A stretch of DNA of 64,000 nucleotides from NCBI RefSeq assembly GCF_021347895.1, contig NC_067117.1, positions 17,517,858-17,581,857 of the forward strand, given 5' to 3'. Within the stretch, counting starts at the first letter, position 1, and each line of letters starts with the position of its first letter. This document shows positions 52,901 through 64,000 of the stretch, one piece after another. The notes under the pieces are model-generated. The model made no database searches, had not been told where the DNA came from, and saw only the letters and a list, made by a program, of their open reading frames with translations. Position numbers and translations under genes: made by a program. This DNA comes from Acanthochromis polyacanthus (Eukaryota > Chordata > Actinopteri > Pomacentridae).

Positions 52901-55900
52901 TAAATTCCTCTTGGCACACAGCTGGTTTAGCGCAACCAGTCAAGGTGTGCTTGGTGGCCCCACAGACTGAAACAAGCATCAGTTTAAAGTGAACTCTTGA
53001 ACCTAATAGTATTATAACACACTCTACCATTAATAAGGCCACATGATGGGAAATTAACTCAGAAATCTTAAGGGATAGTTCTATAAAAATGCAGTTGTTC
53101 AGAGACACCAACAATTTCTCAATAGGCCATTTTCACAATTCCTATAGCCAATGGTACAATAACTGCAACAAAAAAGGGGACCACCGTGACTCCTGAAGGT
53201 TTACATTCATGCTCAGACCCAGCGGTCAGAATCCACCATTCTGGACTGGGAAACTCTCTTCTCCACATTCCTGAGAAGGAACACCATCAGCACATGACAA
53301 GAGCCCCACTCACATTCAGCCACTTAGCCCGCTGCCTCCCACTACAACCTTTACACACAGAGAATGCCTGTGTGTATGTGCATATGTGTCACGGACAGCA
53401 ACCTTTAACACGCAGCACTGCCCTCAGACAGAAAGAAATCACAGAGAAGTGGAGACAGAGAGGCAAGATTCTGGGAAAAAGGAAAAAAAAAAAGAGTGAT
53501 GGGGAGGGGGGGGTCAGAGAACATGTTTGTGTCAAGTAGCTATGCCACAAATGTGATGAAGTGCTTGATGGGAGGATTCTTCATGCTAAAGAACATTCCC
53601 CTCTCAACAGCCTCCTCTTATTTTCTTTGTCAAATTCTCCATCACCTCAATACTTGGAGCTTGTCTTTGCTCATTTCCGACAAAAAACTTTTGGGTCTCG
53701 ACTTTGAGCTCAGCACAGGTCCACGCAGAAGTCTACTTTCTACTTCCTTCCCTGAGACATATTGTAGCTCAAAATGTATTATCTGTATGAAAAGTACCCA
53801 CCAGCCCCACTCAAACCCCCTGTCCTGCATGGGCCACTGCACAACAGGAATGAGACTGTGTGTGTGCATGTATGAGGGGTGGGATGTTCCCATTTCCACT
53901 CTGTTTGAAGCACATGGACTGAGTCGGAATGTGAGGAGGGGGAGGAGGGCAGCAGAGGGAGGGTCAGGGTATAGGCGAAGGCGGTAATCTGAGAGGGGTA
54001 TCCCACAGTGCAGGCTAGCACATGGTCTTTACACTCCACTGTGGGCCCAGTGCACTACGAGGGCGACGCTGACAGAAAAGGTTTCCCTATCAATCACATG
54101 CTTGAATAGAGCAATCCAACAGTGCCAACAGGAGAACAACACATATGAGGAATTGCTTCATCTGTTGAAAAATACGTTAGAGGAGTCCTCACCGGCAGAA
54201 AACACTCAATTATACCTCAATTAAATATGCTAATGTATTGTGCGTACAGGAAAATATTACTACCAGTCACTTTTGAAGTAATTTATAAGGTGATAATTGA
54301 TCACTGCAAGACAGTGATTTATCAAAAGTACTTCTAAACTCTCCCCTGCCATCTTGTTCAAATACAATCGTAGTGTTTTGTAAGACGCTCACTTATATAA
54401 CCCAAGGAAAACCCTGCGCTGAGTTTAGACAATTTACTACCTTATTGACACTAAGCATTAAGATGTGTCTGAGGTAATCCAATCACAAGAGGACAGCTCC
54501 AAGTGGATCTGTTCACACCAGGCATTGGAACGCATCTTAACACGCATCTTGAGTGAAGACTGGCAAACAGATCTCGCTTTACCGATCAATTTGCAATTAA
54601 CACGTACATCATGCTAAGTCAAAATTCTGAAAATGTGATAATACTTGCACATGAGTCACTGAGCTAGAGGATTAGAGACAACTTATAGAGAACCAAAACC
54701 CAGAGTACAAACGTTGTCACAGAGAATCTGGAACAAAGAGAAAACAACTCAACATTCTTTATGCATCTGTGTCTCTACACAGAATTAAAGGTGAGTGAGA
54801 GTCAGTTGGTTTAATTTTACAAAATGTGCATATCCTGAAATGTTACCGTTATCCTTTATGCAGCAATGCTCCATTAACAATGTCACAAGGCTAATGGCTC
54901 ATACCATAATGAGCAATAGCTCATAAAGTGAGCAATGTACTCTTAATAACATTAATAGGCTTCTAGTTAGTCTGTCAATATATACTGCTTTTTGTATGTT
55001 TGTGTGAATTGTGCAGTTGTTTATTAAATAAAATTCCATTTCGAAATGCATTCCTATGAATTATTACTTCATTACTATTTCATTAAAGTTCATTAAAGTT
55101 CAGTGGTGTAATGAACCGTAACTGATACACACGGAACCATGGTAGAGAAAAATACAGTTCTACTGTCGCTGTTACTTTTTAAAGTAACAACGGCTCTCAG
55201 AGAAGCAATCTTCTCTGCAAAGCCCCTATTTCACAATTTTTATAAAACTGATCCAGAACCATGCCTGCTAGTTTTTCAATAGACACAATTACATACAAAT
55301 AAACTGACAGACAAACCTCAATGAAAACATACTTAAATCCAAACACAGGGTTGCAGTGACTTGATAAAAAGCAGTTGTGAGTCCACTCGAATGAGGAATG
55401 TTAAAAGCAGTTTACAGAAACAGTATCTCTCCAACTCTCTCTCCCTCATGTTTTTTCTTTTTTCTTTTGGCTGATCTGTGACCTGTGATCCATTGCATCC
55501 CTGGTGGTATTGGTTTTCCACAACCAAGTTTCTGGGATTGTAGCATTACTAAAGTATCTCATTTAGACCTACAATAACACACAAATAGCAACAGATCTGA
55601 ATCAAAGGAGGGTGAAATGAACTGTAATGAACCTCAAAAGAGAAATATTTCATCAATGTGCCTAGCCCTTTTTCAACAAATCACGCTGTGCCCAAACATT
55701 AAAATATTTTGTAGATCACAAGCGCTGGCACACAGTGGCGTGTCGATTCAAATCCTCTGAAGAAACACGCCTCTAACGCTGTGTCAACAAATAATGAACA
55801 TCTTTAGCTTGACGGTGATATGATTTATTGCAGGGCTTTGTGTTACATGACATCAGGTTTTACAGGTATACTGTACAACCTGTTACTGAGCGTGCGTGAT

Positions 55901-57824
55901 TATTCTCAGTGTCGTCTTCGCTATGTCGATCATGTCATAACTGCTACCTGAGCTCAGTGGATGGACGGGTGGTTAGACTCTATCATGCAGCAGCAGCACA
56001 ACAAAGATCCACTCTCCATGGCTGTGCTAGCACATGACAAGTTCAGAGGATATGACAGCATATTCCACCGCCTGAGGACACACTTAAGCATGCATGGGTG
56101 AAGAGCACATTTAAGTATGTTTTTCACACATACAGTCACACACACCATTGCCTCCCTGCTCTCACTCATTGAGAGGCACAACAAGAGACAGAGTCGGCTA
56201 ACAGGCTCCTGCCAGGAGGTAAATACCAGGCCATAGGTACATGCTTCTGCCTCTAACAGCACAAGCACAATGTGAGCTCCAGGTGAACCACATTTTCAGG
56301 GTGGAATCATCCACACCAGGCATGGCACCAGCGCTAACTTGTCAGTCCAACACAAATACATACATGCATTTAAGGAGGTCAGCAATCAGACGTGCTCACA
56401 CAACCACACCCTCCAGCACTTACTGCTATGAGGCTGCAGACAAGGGTACTGATACGGCATGTCTTCTGAGCGCATATTGAACCCATGTTTGACCACTTTA
56501 ATGCGAAACCGCCAAACATCTTGTTCACAGGAACTCACATACTGCAAGCATCCCACAAACCCCTACATTATGAGAATTACACGTGGGTTGCTCTTCTTAG
56601 AGAAGGTGTTTAAACATCTAGATGTCAAAAAGCATTTGATTAAAGTAGCATCACTTGTAGACTCCCTTTTTTTTTTTTAATCACACTGAGACACCACCAG
56701 ATTCATATTTACTGCAGGTTGGGTGAATGGCTACAAACTTGTTCAGATCAACCACCATTGCAGTCAGGTAGAAATACATTTAGAATTTCTTGCTCCTGCA
56801 CACAAGCAGCAATGTTTCCATGTCTCTAGATAAGATGTACCACATGGATGACTGAAAAGTTGAAGTTTGATCTCTACATCTACTTCCTCCATGACCAGCA
56901 AGCAGTGACCTCAATGTAACCTTCAGTTAAGGTCAAACGCTAGAAGCCAAACACCATCTGTGCAGCTGCCATGCTGTTTAGGTAGTGTCTGTGGTTGTGT
57001 GCACCTGGTTGGAGTGTGAAGTGAGACGATACCATGGGCCTGAAGGTAAAAAAGAAGGCCTGACTCGTTCTATTCTCAGGATCAGAGAGCAGAGGATGCC
57101 CCTCTTTAGGGCAGCTACCCATCCAGGAGTGTGTGCCATTTCGTTTTTTTTATCATCACAGTGGGAAAACAAGTGCGTGTGTGCCGACCATGGGAAAGAA
57201 AGCTGCAGTATTCCCACATTCAAAGTATATTTTAAGAAAAGCCGGGACTCAGCACTTTAAACGAGCCACTCTAAGCTTGTAAGAAACACTGGGAGAAAAT
57301 GGGAGAAATCTCCACCAGAGCAGCTCTGATGCTGGGAACAACTAAAATAGAACTGGTGCATTCACATAGCAACCAGGGGGGGAAGAACACAGTGTTCTCA
57401 CACTCATTTATATAGAAGAGAAGAGAAAAGCAATAGGTTGTGTGTGTGTGTGTGTGTGTGTGTGTGCAAGTGATGCAGATTCAGCTGAGAAGAGGTGATG
57501 AATGGCTTCATTAAAACAGCATTAGGAGAGGTGTGAACCCAGTGTGCTGTGATTGCTCTGTTCCAACACACAGAAACTTGTCACAATACTGAAATTCTCT
57601 CCCTGGCACCAGCAAAAAAAAAAGAAAAAAAAAAAACAAAAACACCCACCCTCCCACCGGCCCTCTGCCTCTCATTTACAGTGTTTGATGTAAATGCAGG
57701 TTTGAAACGCAACCTCGGGCTTTCATAAATATCAAGCTTAAAACATCACTGACAGGCCAAATTATTTTCAAAAAACAACAGCGACAATTTAGAATTCCCT
57801 TTAATCAAACAGCACTTTGCTTCA
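43983..57824. other. Upstream/long first intron of srgap2, part 3
   Basis: Nearly 14 kb in which I recognise no protein, RNA gene or complete mobile element. The open readings present have no family motifs and no supporting splice structure. Contains (TG)n/(CA)n scatter, a (TA)n near 51107 and a (TG)n at 57439-57466. Confidence 0.4.
44990..45120. promoter_or_regulatory. TAAT-motif-rich noncoding stretch (candidate enhancer)
   Basis: Contains GACTTAATTACAAAGCAGAT, GGGGCTAATTGTCAGCTCAG and TTGATAGCTAATTCATGTG within 120 bp, without simple repeats. Several homeodomain cores and a TGATAGATTCATTGATAG block suggest a possible regulatory element. Inference from motif density only. Confidence 0.25.
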
Positions 57825-58249
<425 letters not shown>

Positions 58250-59491
58250 GAGGGAGATGAGGAAACAGCAGTGACACCAACAGAGCAAGAAAGCAATGAA
58301 AAGAAGGAATAAAGAAGGCGGAGGAGAGCAAAAAAAAGAAGGACAAGAATGCAAAGCAAGAAAGCTAAAGAGAAAAAACCTGAAAAGGACCGAGTTCTGA
58401 AGGTTCAAAACGGAGTCAAAGTGTGTGTATGTGTGTATAGTGGTAACCTGATTAGCCAGACCCTACAGGGGAGGCAAATCTACATTATTCTTTCTCATTT
58501 TCCCTCTGCTCCTCACAAACCCAGAAAAATGGGGGCAATTCAGTAACCCTAGCAACCAACTCTGCCTACGTGCCGAGAGAAGCTGCTGATGGAGGGGGAA
58601 GGAGAGAGGAAGAGACGGAGATGGGGAGTGAAAGGGCTAATACAAGTGTATACCATGCACACAATGCAGACTGAACTGAGCAGATGGATCATACAGACAG
58701 TGAAGTAGAAGTGGGGTTTCTTCACTCCTTTATACCTTTTTTTAAATCCTCCTCTACTCAGGCCTTCTCTTGCAGATCCCTCCTCCTCTTTCTGTCCCCC
58801 TCCTGCTCATATTTTCCTCCTCGGTTAGACCCCTTGCTATTTCTCCTCCAGCTCTCAGGCCAGTGCGAGGGCTGTTCAAACACAACCTGTTTCCTCTGGC
58901 GTCCCCTGGGAGTATTATCCAACCTTTCTACTGTTGTGTTTTCTGTCCTTTCTTTCTCTCGGCCTCTCCTATTTATTTACAGCTGGACGTCTGTTCCTCT
59001 ATCGATTGTTTTACAGAGGATATGAGTGGGCTTTGTCTTTGGCCTGCTCGGCTTTATATAGATCTCTGTGTTCTTAAAGATGTTCGCACCGACATGCATG
59101 CGCGCACGCACAAACATCCTCTTGCTCAGCTGGTTGTGAATCAGTGTCCGGTGGAGAGGCTCATGCACAACATGTGTCACATAGGCTGCAATCAAAACGT
59201 GATGATTATTGGTTTAAGCTGCCATAGGAGGTGTGTCGAAAATGAGTGTGTCACATTTCATCACAACTGACAAACATCATGAGACAGAGCACGGAGACGG
59301 GAGAGGAGTGAGGCCGACTTAAAGAGAGGGCGAGAAAGAAAGAGAGAGAAAAACAGAGTTTGAGTTGAGGACCGGCAGTTTTCACAGTGGTCTGATTGTT
59401 CACTCGATGTATAGGCTGACGGAAAGAGAAAGATTGAAAAAAAGGGAGTAGTAGGGAATTGACTGACGGAGTGTGTGTGTCAGAGAGAAAA

Positions 59492-59506
59492 GGGGGGGGG
59501 GGGGGG
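59492..59506. repeat. G15 homopolymer
   Basis: Fifteen consecutive G. Possible site of length error in the assembly. Confidence 0.9.
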
Positions 59507-61605
59507 TTGATCATAGCTCTGGTTTTTACATTTTTAAACACTCTCACTGGTTGCTCTGCTGTTGCCGCGTGTGTCTCAAAGAAAGAGAAATTTCAATGCG
59601 GCACCCAAACAGAGGTCAAGACCTCAAACTATGGTGCTCAGACCAGACACACATTGACACACACAGGGTTGGGCAATGCTGTCATATATACTTTATACCG
59701 GAAACAAATTAGAAAAGGAATCTGCAAAATTTTACATAAATTATTTGATCATTTTTCAAGCAAAATGCCCAAAATATGTATATTTACATATTAAAAATTG
59801 CATATTTGCAGTCATCTTAGTCTTCAGTGTTGGTAAACTACAAAACTTTGGGTTTGAATTGTGTGTACTTGTGCCCTTTCTGTCCATTTTGCCTTACATT
59901 CTGACACTTCAGAGGCAGGCTAATTGAGAAAATAACCAGCAAATTGGTCGATACTCAAAATAAGCTTTAGTAACAGGGGGATTATACTATGAAACAACAG
60001 AAATATGTCAACCACCATTCATACAAAGGCAAAAATTCTTTTAACTTTCTGAACGCTACCTATACCACTGTACAGAATCTGACATATGACAGTTTAACCC
60101 ACTGACACAGGCAAGTAGCTGCTCCACCAGAACACTGTTCAACTCCATCATCTCAAAAAATAACCTCAAAAAAGCAACTGTCTAAATGGAAGGCTACAGT
60201 TGACATTATGCAAAAACCCTACAGCAGGTAACAACAAAGTCTGCAAGCTGGAGGGGTGATTTTGTATGTTCGTGCGTGTGTGTTTTGCATGAACATGAGT
60301 TCTACGTGTTTCAAAATAACAGCACAGAAGGCAATCTATTGACTGGCCATTCAAATGAGGTTCGCATGGGTGCACCTAAAACACACACTTATTCTATAGC
60401 AAAACAGAAGCACCTGAAAAGAAGGAGGGGAGATTTCAACCAATCCCAACACGCCTCCATGCTGTAGGCCTAGTCAAGGGGTGGCAGCCAAAGTGTCAGG
60501 TTTAGCCAACCAGGGCAGACAGAACATCTGTTGCCCAATCATAGGATCTGGAACATCTGGCTGTAATGAACAGCAGTCATCGAGCAGATGAACTCTGACC
60601 TTACCCACTTGGCTTCACCGACCGCCCATTTCTTATCCCAAGGTTTATTTCTTTTTCTTTTTCTCCATTCATTCTCCAGCCGTGTTCCTTCATCTCTCCG
60701 TCACTGACATTAATGAGCTGTTACATCTAAGATCTGATACACAGGGAGTTGTTGTTTGCCTGTACCGGTTCATCTACATACCATGGTGATAGCAATGCAG
60801 ACATTCCTCTTTTATCTCTCAGCAATCAACTGTATCAAGAATGTAGGGGGCGCAGGCAGAAATGAATTAGACATCTCAATCCAAATCGTAATAGCACACT
60901 CATTGACTCGCAAGCACAGCTGTGGAGGAGGCCAACTCAGCACTTACAGAGTTAGTAAATTTAGGGCTGTGTGTTTTCTCTCAGGTGCCGCAGCAGCCCT
61001 GTAGTAAATTGTCATATCGAATACTGAAGAATAAGGAAGCAAAGAGGCCAAAGGGAACAGAAAATCAATGAGAGTTTTCAGCCATGTCGTGCCTGATGCT
61101 GACACAGCACAAGGTGCACCATGCACATAAAACTGAGAGGACAGTGGGACACTTGGTTGGAACACATTTTTCTATTGTGACCTATCAAGGGGAACAGAGG
61201 ATTCAGTTTCTTCAAAAAAACAACAACTCATCTATCTTTCTGTTCCTTTGTATTCTGAGAGGCAATTGCTGTAATTGCAGAGCAAAGAAGACTCACGTAG
61301 CAAGCGCAGTCGCAATGTGTGTATATGTGCGTGTGTGTTGTGCGAAAGGCAGCTGATTCCTTTGCCCAAACACAACGCTGTGAGTCCAAACAGGAAGCCT
61401 CACACACTCCTGTATGATCCATGTGTGTTCCAGCCTCCCGAAACTCAGCTTCACACAAACATCCTTCCTGAGTGATTATTTTAAGCCCCGTCAGCATTTT
61501 CATTCAGCTCACAATACAACACTCTGATCCAGGACCCTGCGCCCACACACACACACCGACACACTCTGACAGACATTCACACACTTGTACCGGGTGCAGC
61601 GAGTA

Positions 61606-61760
61606 AACAATCACATTCAGAGTTGTGTGATTGACTTGTGGTTGACAATTGCACCACTAAGTCAATGCAGTCCGGCTCTAATTAACCAGAGGTTGTTAAA
61701 AAGATCACACACAAAGTCCTAAAGCGGTCCTTAATTGAGTAGCTTAAATATGTCTTCCCA
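61606..61760. promoter_or_regulatory. Homeodomain/PBX-MEIS-like motif cluster (candidate enhancer)
   Basis: Contains GTGATTGACTTGTGGTTGAC, CTCTAATTAACC and GTCCTTAATTGAG within 150 bp and no simple repeat. TGATTGAC resembles a PBX/MEIS composite site. Inference only. Confidence 0.25.
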
Positions 61761-64000
61761 CATCCTCCCAACCACAGATTGCTGATATGAACGTCAGCAA
61801 CGTGTGGCTGTAGCAGTAATGTTGTACTCATCTTCTTCCCTCTGCCTCTTCATTTATTATTTTTGATAATAAAGTAAAAATAGAATCCTCTGCACTACCC
61901 CTGCTCTTTCTGCTCAAATAAGCATCAATCAACAACAATACACTCACAAAAATATAGGCCAAGCAGAGAGCCTCACAGACCCACAATCCTGCAGACAAAA
62001 ACTTTTGCTGTGTCACCACCTTTCCTATTGTGTGCTAGTGAAAGCAGCCATTTATCCTAAATCATATGTTTCTCTGGCTACCTTGTAAACATGCAGCTTA
62101 GTAATGCACACGTAGGCAGACACACAGTTTCAGGTTATGGCCAGAGGCACTCATCGCTCTTCAGAGGGACAGATCAACATCGTATCTGCAGAGCTGAATG
62201 ACTTTCTTAGCCAGTCTGGAGCATTATAACAGTCTACAGCTGTTTGGAGATGCGGCCTGTGCATGCTTTTGTCTGTCTGTCTGTCTGACAGCGTTTAGTA
62301 TAAAAATCTGAAGCAGTTATTCGGTACATCATCAGATTGGATGGCCATTCATAGACTTTCATTTGTCAGGTGGACCACAAAAACACCTCAATTCTTTTAT
62401 CAGTGGCAACAAAGGCGGCCACTTATGATCGTTCCCAGATGTGGCAGATGCTGAACCAAAATGCACATGAAAAAAATGAAACAGTTTCAGCAAAATAGTG
62501 ACTGAATTTCCACTGAAATGACACTGGGAGTTTACTGATTGTCAAACGAGGGATGGTATCGCCAGTGGAGTAGAAAGGAAACACTCCAAATTAATCAGTG
62601 TTACCACTGTATGCTCGGCAGCATCGGTCGATGCACATCTACTGGCCAAAACCATTTCATGTGTACCTGATAAAGAGCTTGTGAGAATTGAAAAAGCTGT
62701 GGGAAAGAATGGTAACAGAACAATCTGGAGCATTTCTAAAGGCAAAACAGCTTCCTGGATTTAGTTCCTCATGCACTAAATACTCTGAACTACAAATGGT
62801 AGACCAATAAACACAATCCTTAACTCCAATTGAGCAACATGTATTACCATTGGCATCCGTGTCACAACACCCCTTCTTAAAATGCACCCTTTTCCCCCCT
62901 CTTTCTGTAATGCCGTGTCTCATTTTCTTTCTCTTTTCAATCATTTGTCTGTGTGTCTCTCTACTTTCACAGACACAAACCCGCCTCCTGAGCAAGTAGG
63001 AACATTCCTTGCATCAGCCAGAATCTCATAGTAGAGTATCAGCACTCTGCCTGTGTGAAATAACCCAGACTGAGAAAGAGATGGTGATATTCAAACACTG
63101 CTGTGCATTTGAAAAAGCAACTTTCCTTTTACTCTCGTGTCACCAGGTGAGGCCACACTGTCCTGACCTCTCCAAACCTACAACCTCACTTCACAAAAAC
63201 CTTTTGCATCATGAAAAATGATTTGTCATATAAAGTTAAACATTTACCAACAGTGAAAGTGAGACAGTCAGTGGGGCAATAAAATACCATCATAAAAAGC
63301 CACATTATGCCAGGAATCTCGCCACAATTTTCAGTGCGTCATGTTATGCTAAAACTGGCAAATGTTGCATAGAATACAAAAATAGGACAAGAATGCATAT
63401 GTACCCCTTTTCCAAGCAGTAAGATGGCACAACAACCAAGCAGCATGGTGACAGGACAGTATAGGTGGCTTTGCCCAGCAGGAACTCGAGCTAAGTGTGG
63501 CGTGATGCAAATGTTTACGAGAACGGTTCCCTAATCCACCTTTTCAAAAAGAAAAAAAAAATCCACCAGCTTCAATACTGCCATTAACTTACTAACAACA
63601 ATAAATAGTAGCTACTGGAAATAACTGTTCTTTGAGCATGAAGGAAATAGAACAATGGAGGGGTTATATCGGCCTTATTAGTGAATTTTAGTTTGAAGAT
63701 GGCGATGTTTTAGAGGGTAAGGCTGCGACTTGACAACAAAGGCACTGAGAGAACAGAAAAATGCAGATTCTTATCCTCTCTGGGTTCATCCAATTAGAAT
63801 TTGTCTTCTCTGAGTTCAACCAAACCCCACTGGGGATTTTTCCTCAGTTTTTTCCAGCCAAAAAATGGCCCTGAAAGAGGTTCTCCGGCCTAGTTTTTGA
63901 GGTCAGAGCATACATAAAGGTTTGGGCTGCCCTAAAACAACCGACAAGCTCCTGCAGTGGAAAGTGCTCCATATATGTATAACTTTGAGGGCTATGAAAA

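Noticed and set aside
58684..59270. Overlapping plus-strand frames of 113 and 166 codons
   Set aside because: Leucine/serine/proline-rich readings of pyrimidine-rich sequence; no domain and no splice support.

Overview
The window is vertebrate nuclear DNA, almost certainly from a ray-finned (teleost) fish. It has exon/intron genes with GT-AG splice sites, very long (CA)n and (TA)n microsatellites, and relics of DNA transposons and LINEs. The two proteins resemble mammalian ones closely but carry fish-like differences. There are no prokaryotic features, and only a small fraction of the sequence is coding.

Both recognisable genes lie on the minus strand, head to tail. (1) ikbke (inhibitor of kappa-B kinase epsilon) occupies about 1-5.3 kb. 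A noncoding first exon and five coding exons give the first 236 residues, which is most of the kinase domain; the rest lies beyond position 1. (2) srgap2 (SLIT-ROBO Rho GTPase-activating protein 2) occupies about 6.9-36.5 kb. I assembled 22 coding exons whose splice phases all agree, from the F-BAR domain (35.5 kb) through RhoGAP and SH3 to the stop codon at 9427, followed by a roughly 2.5 kb 3' UTR with a poly(A) signal at 6911. With a usual-length 22-residue first exon the protein would be about 1127 residues. SRGAP2 followed by IKBKE in the same orientation is also the human 1q32.1 arrangement, so the block is conserved; this and residue-level similarity separate the kinase from its paralogue TBK1 (the neighbour of SRGAP1).

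The canonical srgap2 first exon (N-terminus of the MTSPAKFKKDKE type) was not found. About 0.9 kb upstream of exon 2 there is an ATG with a strong Kozak context, a 46-nt open stretch and a good donor in exactly the right phase. It is a candidate alternative first exon that would replace the first F-BAR residues. Other srgap2 points of interest are two microexons (28 and 31 nt) at the F-BAR/RhoGAP linker and two in-frame donors 18 nt apart near the C-terminus.

From 36.5 to 64 kb no protein-coding exon is recognisable. The stretch is probably the long first intron or upstream flank of srgap2. It holds several interspersed repeats: a unit with a telomere-like core and a (CA)n tail whose second copy lies in a srgap2 intron, a MITE-like element with inverted ends, and a roughly 520-bp element flanked by an 11-bp direct repeat. 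It also holds homeodomain-motif-rich stretches that could be regulatory. A dead PIF/Harbinger transposase and a LINE reverse-transcriptase remnant lie in srgap2 introns. A three-copy tandem duplication lies in ikbke intron 2, and a perfect 86-bp palindrome lies between the genes.
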